This document shows positions 13,341 through 21,321 of a stretch of DNA of 64,000 nt, in pieces (position 1 is the stretch's first letter; the number at the start of each line of letters is the position of its first letter). Under the pieces are notes generated by a model. It was given only the letters and a program-made list of their open reading frames with translations. It did not search any database and was not told the DNA's origin. This DNA is from a virus, in the IMG/VR virus record IMGVR_UViG_3300044641_010328, positions 1 through 64,000 of that record. One strand, 5' to 3'. Position numbers and translations under genes: made by a program.

Positions 13341-13813
13341 GACCGCACCGCCTTGACGAGGTCAGACGAGGACTGAATCTTTCCGCCGCCGACGCCGAAC
13401 ATCACCTTGCAGCCGATCCGCTCGCACAGATCAAACTCAGGGACATTCTCGGCACTGTCGCGGTCACCGCCCTTCGTGAAGTAGACTGGACGAAGGATCT
13501 CGAGCGCGCCGGTCACGAACTGCGTGCCATCATCCCAGAGGACGACGGCGTCGACGCCGGCAACACCTGCGATAATCTCAGCACGCTCCATCTCGGGCAT
13601 GAAGGCAAAGCCCTTCTTCCGATTCAGAAATCCGTCACCGTTGACGATGACGACAAGCGGTAGCTTGTTGTTGTGTGCTAAGGAAGCTGAAGCCTGCAGG
13701 CAGCGAAGGTGTCCGACGTGCATCGGATCAAAGCCACCCGATGTTGTGACGCAGGTTCTGAACTTTGGCATTGCCAGGAGCTCATTTGGATGCGAGTAGA
13801 TTTTTGTGATCAT
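13337..13813 (-). CDS. HldE/RfaE-C-like nucleotidyltransferase
   Basis: A 158-residue protein of the cytidylyltransferase fold: TSGGFDPMHVGHLRCLQ with HxGH, then KGGDRDSAENVPE, and a C-terminal GGKIQSSSDLV taking the place of the family's ISSTxLV-type motif. It is closest to the C-terminal domain of HldE, which makes ADP-heptose from heptose-1-phosphate. It overlaps the cupin gene by 4 nt, so the two are co-expressed. The likely use is a nucleotide-activated sugar. ADP-heptose as product is inference. Confidence 0.8.
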   Translation of the reverse strand: MITKIYSHPNELLAMPKFRTCVTTSGGFDPMHVGHLRCLQASASLAHNNKLPLVVIVNGDGFLNRKKGFAFMPEMERAEIIAGVAGVDAVVLWDDGTQFVTGALEILRPVYFTKGGDRDSAENVPEFDLCERIGCKVMFGVGGGKIQSSSDLVKAVRS

Positions 13814-13842
13814 GCCCTACTCTAACGTGTTTGTCAGGCCAA

Positions 13843-14367
13843 TTAAAGGCCGTCTTCCATCTCAACAGCCACACGCTGCTTCAGCAGGTAGACGAAGTCC
13901 TCAATCGCGTTTGCGTGAGCAGCAATTAGATCGTTGAGACCCAGAGAGAGCGCGCCGCAATCCTCGAGGCACTTGAACTGCTCCTCAAGGAAGCTGATGA
14001 TGTCCTGCACCATGCAGAGTCCTGATGCTGCGATCGCTGTGGGTGAAATCGAGGCGGGCGACGGATAGGCACAGACGATCTGCGCGCCGGCAGCGAGCTG
14101 CTCCTTCGGGCAGGAGAGCTCCATTCCCACCTGCGCGATGCCCTTCTCGATCACGCCGTCGATCTGATCCTGGAAGAACTCGTACATCTTTGGATACAGG
14201 TTGACGTGATCACCTGAGAAGGAGACGCCGCGTGTTGTATGGTGTGCTGAGTGGAACCAGACGTAAGCAGCGCGCAGGTAGGCGATGTAGGAAAAGTAGA
14301 ACTCACGGAGCTTCTGGCTGTGATCGTCCCCGGAGTCGAGCTTGATGACTAGTGTGTTCTGTTGCAT
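13843..14367 (-). CDS. Ferritin/Dps-like four-helix protein
   Basis: A 174-residue, nearly all-helical protein. The segment YVWFHSAHHTTRG followed by LYPKMYEFFQDQIDGVIEK resembles the Dps/ferritin helix pair with metal-site His, Asp and Glu. A second helix pair closes the bundle (LNDLIAAHANAIEDFVYLL). Large marine phages encode such ferritin-like proteins. Whether this one binds iron or DNA is not certain, as a second set of ligands is not obvious. There is no strong ribosome site before the ATG. Confidence 0.65.
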   Translation of the reverse strand: MQQNTLVIKLDSGDDHSQKLREFYFSYIAYLRAAYVWFHSAHHTTRGVSFSGDHVNLYPKMYEFFQDQIDGVIEKGIAQVGMELSCPKEQLAAGAQIVCAYPSPASISPTAIAASGLCMVQDIISFLEEQFKCLEDCGALSLGLNDLIAAHANAIEDFVYLLKQRVAVEMEDGL

Positions 14368-14371
14368 GGGA

Positions 14372-14671
14372 TTATTTATTCAGCACCTGCCAGTCGAAGA
14401 CGCGAACCGGAATATTGATCCCGCAGGCAGGAACTCCGAGCGCACGCAGCTCATCATCGGAGTTCTTAACCTGCAACCCCCAGCCTCGCCATCCGCCCTC
14501 GATGCGCTCTGCCTCTGTGATCCTGATGTCTAGCTCGAGGCCGCAGGGCGCAAGCATCCGCACGATCTTCCCGGGAGTCGGGACCCCTGATAGGTCAAGC
14601 ACACCTGATTGCTCAGCATCAGCGGAGGGCGGAAGATCCCGTGCGCCTGAGCGCCTGATCACGCTACCCAT
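14372..14671 (-). CDS. Hypothetical protein
   Basis: A 99-residue protein starting ATGGGTAG, overlapping the GIY-YIG stop. The N terminus is basic and Pro/Ser-rich. The rest looks like a small beta sheet (GKIVRMLAPCGLELDIRITEAERI). Two Cys are present. No family is recognised. Confidence 0.62.
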   Translation of the reverse strand: MGSVIRRSGARDLPPSADAEQSGVLDLSGVPTPGKIVRMLAPCGLELDIRITEAERIEGGWRGWGLQVKNSDDELRALGVPACGINIPVRVFDWQVLNK

Positions 14672-14945
14672 TCTCTCTCACCAGCCTCAGCTTTTCAGTG
14701 CGTGGGAGGCGCTTCACTCGAATCTCCTCACGCTGCGCGTCGGAGCGGCTGTGCATCGGAAAAGCGATGAGCAGTCTGACAGGCCGCCTGCTTCTCGTGT
14801 ACTTCGCACCCCGCGGTGACGTGTTGTGCTCACGAACCCGGCGCTCGACGTCGGTCGTGCAGCCCGTGTAGATCGTGCCGTCGGCGCACTCAAGCATGTA
14901 TACAAACCACCCTCTCTCGCTGCGTGTCGCATCCTGTTGCATCAT
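14664..14945 (-). CDS. GIY-YIG nuclease domain protein (UPF0213-like)
   Basis: A 93-residue protein made of a single GIY-YIG domain: WFVYMLECADGTIYTGCT for the two Tyr-containing strands, RRVREHN with the catalytic Arg, and a SRSDAQREE helix with the Glu. This is the compact YhbQ/UPF0213 type, common in bacteria, rather than a tRNA-cluster homing enzyme. Role: structure-specific DNA cleavage or repair (family knowledge). The ATG is the second codon of a double Met. Confidence 0.88.
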   Translation of the reverse strand: MMQQDATRSERGWFVYMLECADGTIYTGCTTDVERRVREHNTSPRGAKYTRSRRPVRLLIAFPMHSRSDAQREEIRVKRLPRTEKLRLVRENG

Positions 14946-14973
14946 AACCTACCCAATGCATGTTTAATTGGCG

Positions 14974-15010
14974 ACCGCGCCAGATCACAACAGGCGCGAT
15001 CTGGCGCGGT
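14974..15010 (-). terminator. Strong hairpin after the 837-residue gene
   Basis: ACCGCGCCAGATC and GATCTGGCGCGGT form a perfect 13-bp GC-rich stem with an 11-nt loop, 7 nt after the stop of the 15017 gene. No U-run follows, so a classic intrinsic terminator is unlikely. It may stabilise the 3' end of the long mRNA or act with a factor. Confidence 0.5.
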
Positions 15011-15016
15011 GAGACC

Positions 15017-17530
15017 CTAGTTGTAGCCACCAGCCGCGACGGTCGCGCGGCGGAAGGTGTTGTTGATCACGGTGTTGAGGTCCTTCGAGAGGTAGAGCGG
15101 CGTGCCGAGCGGATTCGTGTCGGAGACGATGTACGACGTGATCGCGTACTTGATCGGATTTCCACCAGGTCCCGCCTCACCCATGCGCATCGCCTGCTCG
15201 GGCGTGATGATGTTGATGTCTTCGGGCAGGCTCGCTCTTGGGATGGGCGTCGGATCGTAGCTTGCATCAATGACGCTGAATCCTCCCGGGCCGTATGTCA
15301 CCATGTTCTTGTCCGACCGCCAGCGGATGGACTGGACCGGAAGGAATCCGACGTTGGCGCCCGGGCCTGGAGCCGCTAGCTGCTGCCTGCTCAGAGAGTA
15401 GTCAACGACCCAGTGTGCAGCCTGCTCACTTAGCATCCGCCGCGACTCGGAGATCACCTGCGAGCCGAGCGGGCTGCGGAGGCGAACGGGGACGAGGATG
15501 TACTCGAAGCTCGGATTTGCGACGCGAAGCTCGAAGTCATCACCTCCACCGACTGGAACCCGCTTCTGCAGGATCGCAGGAGTCCTCCGGACAGCCGGCG
15601 ATCCGTCCTTCTTGATGTAGACGTTGTCGAGCTCAAAACCGGGTGAGGTGCCTGCAACTGTCCGGCCCGGGCGCGAGGTGATGTTTGTGACCTCTCGCGC
15701 AAGATCAGCAGCGCTCGGGCCTGCTGCAGGGGCTGGCTTGGGAACGATCGCCTTGAAGTCGATGATGGGAGTCGCGTAGGACAGCGTCGTGACCAGGACG
15801 TAAGCCTCATCTTCGATCTGCAGGATGAACCTGACCTGCTGACCCATCATCTTCAGGAGGCTCTTTGCGTCATCGCCAGAGACATCAGGCGTGATGCTGA
15901 AGCCCTTGATGGTGGCTGGATCGTTAGCGCCATTGCCGATGCACACGACCAAGCCCTTCGGGTAGTCGCGACTGAGCGCCTTGAGCTTGATGAGATTGGG
16001 AGTTGACGGAGCGCTTCCAGCAGGAACGGGACCGGTCTCAGAGCCGCCGAGCTCGATGAAGATCTTGGCTGTCCGGGGGATCATGTCATTGTTCGGGCCC
16101 AGGATGGTCAGGAACGGGAAGGGCGAGGCAGCGCCGGAAAAGAGCAGCTCCTGCCAGAGAGGATCGTCGGAGAAGAAGGTGCCGCCCGATCGAATCTCAA
16201 CCTGCGCAGCAGCTGCCTCAACTTCGTTGTATTTCGGTCCTGCAGAGGCTGCATAGGTGAAGCGGAGGAACCGGATGAGGCCCTGGTCGCCTGCCGGAAA
16301 CTTGTCACCGGCGCCGGACCAGCTGGGCCTTGTGGCGCCCTTCAGGCCACTGAGCTTGTTGATCTTGTTAGGATAATCTTCAAAGAAGAGATTGGCCTTA
16401 CCTGTAGCTTTTGCCTCGATCGTCTCGATGAGAGCTGTCAGAGCAGCAGCTGCACTTGGTCCGAACGTGTTGCCCTGCTTGATCGCGTCGCCGAGTGCAT
16501 TATTGGGCTTCGCTTTTGTGCCTAGATTCCTTGCATATTTTTCATAATAAAGATCGACGTTATTCGCGAGGAAGAGGAGAAGGGGATCGTCGGCTGGCGC
16601 CGGAGCGGAGGCGGCTGGCGTGGGCGCATTGCTGTCGGGTGTAGTTGTGTCGATGACTGCTCTAGCTGTATCACTGACAGCACCTGTGACAGCAGACGCC
16701 GCTGCAACGACGGCGCTAGGCTGTGCAGGCTCTACACCGACGACGTTGAACATCGTGAGGAGGTAGTCTGCAAAGCCATCGACGCCCGCGGGGGCGGTCT
16801 GATTAGTAGCGCTAGCGAAGTCTGTGCCAGCAACGTTAAGATATCCTTTTAAGACTGCTGAGATTGTGACATCAGGCTTCTCAAGTTCTGCTATGAGTGT
16901 ATCCCAATCAGACTCTTTGAAGGCTTTATTGATCAGATCTTGCTCATCTACATCATTCAAGCCCAGCTTGGACTTGAACCAATTCTTGAGACGTTCAGAT
17001 CCGCTTGTCTTGCTCGCAGCGATCTTTTCCTTCAATTTTTTGCACAGCATGACAAGAATAGCCAGCGTGATGGGGCTTGGGTCTTTCTCGCCAGAAATGT
17101 TGCTAATGTCCTCCAGAGCGGTCGTCTCTTCGACCTGAGATCCAGAATACGTGTGCTGCCTATTCTCTGTTCCTGCTATACCTGCAGGTGTCGCTAGCGC
17201 AACCATCGTGTCGTTCAGCTTTTTGAACAAATTATCGTCGCCGCGCTTGTGCGCGAAAACGGTTGTGGTGGCTCCGCCCGGAGCAGAAGATTTCTTTGCA
17301 GAAGAACCATTCGCGGCGCCCAACTCAGCTTTTGTTTTAAGGATCACATTTGAAGCATCACCATATGCATATCTTTTTGGTTGACCTGCCGGTGTCTCAT
17401 CTCCTGCCTCATAGCGGCTGAGTGTGGTGACGCCCACATTTATGCTGGTTGGCGGTGACCAGTCCGCCTCATTTAGCAGCACTCGGCGCACGGCTTCTCG
17501 GATCCGCTCCTCTTCAGGCAATCTTTTCAT
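15017..17530 (-). CDS. Large putative virion protein, capsid-targeting-like N terminus
   Basis: An 837-residue protein. Residues 1-21 are a charged amphipathic helix (RIREAVRRVLLNE) ending LNE before Ala22, like a cleavable capsid-targeting tag. Ala/Pro/Thr-rich linkers (about 265-310) separate a helical N part from a beta-rich C part rich in Gly and Pro. No enzymatic motif was recognised. The GC-rich, Ala-rich composition differs from the AT-rich endonucleases. It lies 2 nt after the 755-residue gene, so both are made from one message. Inferred role: packaged or injected protein, or a large structural component. Confidence 0.68.
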   Translation of the reverse strand: MKRLPEEERIREAVRRVLLNEADWSPPTSINVGVTTLSRYEAGDETPAGQPKRYAYGDASNVILKTKAELGAANGSSAKKSSAPGGATTTVFAHKRGDDNLFKKLNDTMVALATPAGIAGTENRQHTYSGSQVEETTALEDISNISGEKDPSPITLAILVMLCKKLKEKIAASKTSGSERLKNWFKSKLGLNDVDEQDLINKAFKESDWDTLIAELEKPDVTISAVLKGYLNVAGTDFASATNQTAPAGVDGFADYLLTMFNVVGVEPAQPSAVVAAASAVTGAVSDTARAVIDTTTPDSNAPTPAASAPAPADDPLLLFLANNVDLYYEKYARNLGTKAKPNNALGDAIKQGNTFGPSAAAALTALIETIEAKATGKANLFFEDYPNKINKLSGLKGATRPSWSGAGDKFPAGDQGLIRFLRFTYAASAGPKYNEVEAAAAQVEIRSGGTFFSDDPLWQELLFSGAASPFPFLTILGPNNDMIPRTAKIFIELGGSETGPVPAGSAPSTPNLIKLKALSRDYPKGLVVCIGNGANDPATIKGFSITPDVSGDDAKSLLKMMGQQVRFILQIEDEAYVLVTTLSYATPIIDFKAIVPKPAPAAGPSAADLAREVTNITSRPGRTVAGTSPGFELDNVYIKKDGSPAVRRTPAILQKRVPVGGGDDFELRVANPSFEYILVPVRLRSPLGSQVISESRRMLSEQAAHWVVDYSLSRQQLAAPGPGANVGFLPVQSIRWRSDKNMVTYGPGGFSVIDASYDPTPIPRASLPEDINIITPEQAMRMGEAGPGGNPIKYAITSYIVSDTNPLGTPLYLSKDLNTVINNTFRRATVAAGGYN

Positions 17531-17532
17531 GG

Positions 17533-19800
17533 CTATTCCTTCTTCTTTGATGCGACGAGAGCATCATACTCAGTCTTCGTAATTCCACCGTTTATTGCCT
17601 TTTCTGCGAAGTTTGCGATCGCAGCTGCGAGCCTTTCGCCTCTCACTTGGTCTTTTCGTACATCTTCTGTGTATTGAGCTGGGCTAATTGATGTGGGCAT
17701 CCGAATGAATGTGCCTAGCTTTCCTGTCTCAAAGCCACCCTCCGACCAGTCTTCGGCCAAGTATTTAAGCTCGTTAGCTGTGCCAGAAGAAAGAGAATTT
17801 TTGGCTTTCATGTTCGAGAATGCCTCTTGAAACGATGCCAATACTCCGGGCGCGTCCTTCGACATCTGGGTCACTGAGATCTCAGCGAGTGCTAGGCCCT
17901 TGTTGAGTATGTTCATCGCTGTAACGTAGGTGGCGATTGTTCCAGCGTTGGTGATCATCCCGCGGTAGAGAAGCGTGGTATAAACATCCCCGAAGTATTG
18001 GATGACGTTATCGTATGGGATTCCAAATCGAGTCGAGAGAGCACCCAGGTTGTCTTTGACGCGCTTGAGCGACTTCTCTTTTGCTTGAATTATTTGAGAC
18101 TTTTGTCTTAATCTTTCAAGCAGATCGTTAGTCACGCTGGCGGGAACAGAAGTCGGTATTAGGCTCTTTTCCGCTGCGGCGACATCAAAGCTTCCCGCTG
18201 CTTTTCTTGCCCGTGGAACAAATTCCTCAAGCTCGCTGAGGCGTGCCGCGTCATCTTCTGAGAAAACGGGTCGAGATGTTGAACTCAAAAGCGCTTGATC
18301 TTCTGCACTCATTTGGCTGGTCAGTTGCGTGCGTGACAAAGGATTTGAGCTTCCTCTTTGTGCAAGCACAGAAGCGTTTATTTTGTCTTCTAGCTCGCGA
18401 TATCTTTCTACATCAGCCTTCTTCCTCCTGAGCGTCACCAGCTCGGCCTCGAGACCCTGTATTGCAGTTGTCCGACCAACTGAGGTAGCAACAGTGGTTC
18501 CCGCTGGTGATAGTCTCTGTAGAGTCGGAGTAAGATTCAGGACCTCTGTCTCGAATTTGATGATTTCTTCGTCAAGAGCTCTTTCTCTTTTGACAAGTGT
18601 AAGTGCTTGTTCGTATCCCGTTTCATTCTGAAGCACCCTGAAGGCCTGAGGGAGCGAATCAATCTCTGCCTGAACAGATGCCTGCCACGCCTCGACATTT
18701 CCTCTTGCAGCAGAGATCTCACCGAACGGGTCAGCTAACCGTGCAATAGGCGCCTTGGTCGCAGTTTTGAGTGCCTGTGCGCCTCCTGCCAGAAGAATGG
18801 AACCAATTATTTCAAGAATTATCCACCCAGCGCCTGAAGCCTGTTCATCGCTGTAGATCTTATTTGCACCGTCGACAAGGGCAAAGACAGTAAGCTGCTT
18901 AGATCTGATAAATGGCTCTTGCACTACAGTGGGTCTGTTGTAGCCTGCAATTAAAATATCAGATATCTTTTCAAGATCATCAAGGCTAAGGTAATCGTAA
19001 GCGGGCCCGCCTATTCCTTCCATGATATTGTAAATCTGTCTAGCAAGATTTGCTATTGGATAAAATTGGTCATCTTCAATTTGGCTGATTGTAGAATTCA
19101 AATCTTTGATGACTCCCTGTATGTCAAAACCCTGATTGAATGCTTCAATTAGGCTGGAAACCTGTACGCTGCCGAGAGTGCCTCCCTCCAGCACATCAAT
19201 GTCTTCTTCAGTTGTTCGAGTTGTTGGCGGCGTCGTGTAATAGCCAAGCTCTTTATCTTTGACACTGTCTGGTGGGACGTTCGGAGTCAATGATCCAGTC
19301 TTGAATGCCTTTTCCACCAAGAAACTGTATAATCCTGAGAGTGTCTTGGGCTTGTTGCTATACACGAGCAGTTGATCAATTTCTGGCATAATATCAAGAA
19401 TGGGCACTTGCACCAGTTCTTGATTTTTATCCATTGCGTTGACATAAGAAAATCCGCCAGCAAGTTTCTCTATGAGAAAAGCTGTGATCATCTGATTGAT
19501 TTTCAGTCCGCTGAGCTGTGCGTTGTCAATCATTCTAAAGGCAGCCTGTGCTGTCAGTCCGTCTATTTTCTTGTCAGCGGGACTGGATTCAGCTGTGGTG
19601 AACTCTGGAATGCTCGTTTCTTTTGCAGACGGAGAAAACAGAAAATATACAAGGCGCTTTGCATTTTCTTTGTTGTTAGCAGCTGAGATTTCATCCGCGG
19701 CCATATCGATCAAAAAATTTGATCCCGTAGCTGTTCGAACTTCCGAAATCAGACGCATCACAGCACGCCTTAGATCTCTCTCCTTGACTACGATTCTCAT
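17533..19800 (-). CDS. Large putative virion protein with hydrophobic segments
   Basis: A 755-residue protein, started at the ATG at 19800 behind GGAAGGAATGAATCA. Residues 1-20 (VVKERDLRRAVMRLISE) end ISE before Val21, a capsid-targeting-like tag. There is a likely membrane-spanning segment near residues 315-335 (GWIILEIIGSILLAGGAQAL), and coiled-coil stretches follow (about 400-570). A second hydrophobic stretch is at about 610-660. Membrane segments inside a virion protein would fit DNA-ejection proteins that form an envelope channel. This is inference with no homologue recognised. It diverges from the plus-strand gene at 19874. Confidence 0.68.
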   Translation of the reverse strand: MRIVVKERDLRRAVMRLISEVRTATGSNFLIDMAADEISAANNKENAKRLVYFLFSPSAKETSIPEFTTAESSPADKKIDGLTAQAAFRMIDNAQLSGLKINQMITAFLIEKLAGGFSYVNAMDKNQELVQVPILDIMPEIDQLLVYSNKPKTLSGLYSFLVEKAFKTGSLTPNVPPDSVKDKELGYYTTPPTTRTTEEDIDVLEGGTLGSVQVSSLIEAFNQGFDIQGVIKDLNSTISQIEDDQFYPIANLARQIYNIMEGIGGPAYDYLSLDDLEKISDILIAGYNRPTVVQEPFIRSKQLTVFALVDGANKIYSDEQASGAGWIILEIIGSILLAGGAQALKTATKAPIARLADPFGEISAARGNVEAWQASVQAEIDSLPQAFRVLQNETGYEQALTLVKRERALDEEIIKFETEVLNLTPTLQRLSPAGTTVATSVGRTTAIQGLEAELVTLRRKKADVERYRELEDKINASVLAQRGSSNPLSRTQLTSQMSAEDQALLSSTSRPVFSEDDAARLSELEEFVPRARKAAGSFDVAAAEKSLIPTSVPASVTNDLLERLRQKSQIIQAKEKSLKRVKDNLGALSTRFGIPYDNVIQYFGDVYTTLLYRGMITNAGTIATYVTAMNILNKGLALAEISVTQMSKDAPGVLASFQEAFSNMKAKNSLSSGTANELKYLAEDWSEGGFETGKLGTFIRMPTSISPAQYTEDVRKDQVRGERLAAAIANFAEKAINGGITKTEYDALVASKKKE

Positions 19801-19821
19801 TGATTCATTCCTTCCTTGAAT

Positions 19822-19828
19822 TAAATAT
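19822..19828 (-). promoter_or_regulatory. ATATTTA box upstream of the 755-residue gene
   Basis: ATATTTA on the minus strand, 22 nt before the ATG at 19800, within AGATATTTAATTC. It matches the boxes at four hairpin-controlled genes. A weak stem can pair ATTTAATTC with GAATGAAT around the AAGGAAG ribosome site. It could be a late promoter element. Confidence 0.35.
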
Positions 19829-19873
19829 CTCACAGAATATCGATATGTAATTAATCGGCAGGGCGAGAAAACC

Positions 19874-20830
19874 ATGAACAAGACGATTGTAAGAAGATTT
19901 ATCAGAGAAAGCTTGGAGCACAGTTCTCAATTGAAAGACAATCATCAGATTAATGAAATCGCTCCTGCAATTATAGGAGGGCTAGCGCTTCTTTACTCTT
20001 TGTTGCCAAATGTTGCAAATGCGCCAGACGTCTGTGATACAACATATCGGTTCTCCTCATCACAAATTGCTGTAGGTGCTCTTTTGTCTTGTTGTCTTGT
20101 TTGGGAGCTTGGACTGGCACCTGCAGGATCAAGCGTTGCAATACGATTCCCACGAGTGGCAGCTGCTATTAAATCTCAAACTTTCTTGTCTTCTATATTT
20201 TCGTCAGGAGTTATTGCATATCGGTGTGTTAGAATAGTTGAAATAGCTTGCTCAGAAACTGCGGATACAAATCAGCTTATTGCAAAGGAAGTATCAGATC
20301 TTGCTCTAGAGCTTATTACAATTTGGACGATACACTTCGCATCACAGTATTCTGGATCGATCATTGCAGGAAAAGTAACAATACCACCCGGATCGGGACC
20401 GGTAACACAAGGGATCAAGTCTGCAAGCGATATTGTTTCTGGTCTTGCTCTGGCACTTAGCTCAATTCCTGACCCGATAAAAGCCATGGTTCCGCAACTT
20501 GCAGCCGGTCTTTCCATTGTTGCATTAAATTCTAAGAAAGACGTAATTTCACAAAATGTCGCAGAATCAGTTTCCGGATATCCTATTTCCACTTACCTGG
20601 AAGATTTAGAAGAAGCTGAGTCTAGGTCAATGATGGAGAAATCAATCATTGATGATATAAACAGACTATCTGATGAAAAAACAATTTATGGCATGATCAA
20701 AGCATCAGAAAAACCAGAAAATATTACAATATTTGGAATTGATATCATAAACAACTGGAAAAGTGTCTACGTCTGCTCTTCTGAAGCTATCAAATCGCAT
20801 GCGCTTAAAATGCAAAAGTCTCTTGATTAG
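19874..20830 (+). CDS. Divergent membrane protein, only plus-strand gene
   Basis: A 318-residue protein, the only plus-strand gene seen in the window. The N terminus (VRRFIRESLEHSSQ) again shows the short basic amphipathic helix with I/L-x-E options. Four or so hydrophobic segments follow (about 30-45, 64-85, 105-118, 135-150), then a soluble acidic C-terminal third. Base composition is AT-richer than the neighbours. The ATG has GGCAGGGCGAG upstream, a mediocre ribosome site. It is likely a recently acquired insertion, with possible roles in the virion membrane-interacting set or host-membrane change. Not recognised by family. Confidence 0.72.
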   Translation: MNKTIVRRFIRESLEHSSQLKDNHQINEIAPAIIGGLALLYSLLPNVANAPDVCDTTYRFSSSQIAVGALLSCCLVWELGLAPAGSSVAIRFPRVAAAIKSQTFLSSIFSSGVIAYRCVRIVEIACSETADTNQLIAKEVSDLALELITIWTIHFASQYSGSIIAGKVTIPPGSGPVTQGIKSASDIVSGLALALSSIPDPIKAMVPQLAAGLSIVALNSKKDVISQNVAESVSGYPISTYLEDLEEAESRSMMEKSIIDDINRLSDEKTIYGMIKASEKPENITIFGIDIINNWKSVYVCSSEAIKSHALKMQKSLD

Positions 20831-20841
20831 ATTGCAGGTGC

Positions 20842-21321
20842 TTACCTCGTATGCTCATCAGCCACACAAGACGAAGCCCAGCTCTCTGGCTTCAGCTTGC
20901 ACTCAAATCCAGCTGCCTTCGCGTAACCAGCCACTTGATCTGCAACGCCATTCGATAGATTCTCCTTGTGCTGACTGACGTCTAGGTGGATCTCGATCCT
21001 CGCTTCGGGAAACTCCTCCTGCAGCTCAAGGCCCAGCATGATTGACATTTCAGCCTCAGCCATCAGCCGTGCACGCATCGAGCTTCGTAGAGGAATCTGC
21101 GTCCGAGTCCGACTGAAGAAGTATCGGCCGCCACGTCGCTCACTCTCGTTGTAGAGCACAATCGCGGTCGCGTAGGTGCAGCACGTCCCGATGACATTGC
21201 TATCACAACCGATAAAGATCCTGCCTCCGGAAACGACGTGATCTCGAATGATCTGTGTGATCTGGTCGCTTGGTACGTGTGCACCTGCTGCGCTGTGCCA
21301 TAACTGCTCTCTCCACGTCAT
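20842..21321 (-). CDS. RNase-H-like protein of the DUF458/YkuK family
   Basis: A 159-residue protein. RIFIGCDSNVIG gives the first Asp of an RNase-H-like fold. EAEMSIMLGLEL and IEIHLDVSQHKENLSN match the family's middle and second-Asp motifs, and KPESWASSCVAD the C-terminal one. Family members (B. subtilis YkuK) are of unclear function but share this fold. The ATG overlaps the DinG stop as ATGA, with GGAGGGATC before it. Confidence 0.82.
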   Translation of the reverse strand: MTWREQLWHSAAGAHVPSDQITQIIRDHVVSGGRIFIGCDSNVIGTCCTYATAIVLYNESERRGGRYFFSRTRTQIPLRSSMRARLMAEAEMSIMLGLELQEEFPEARIEIHLDVSQHKENLSNGVADQVAGYAKAAGFECKLKPESWASSCVADEHTR

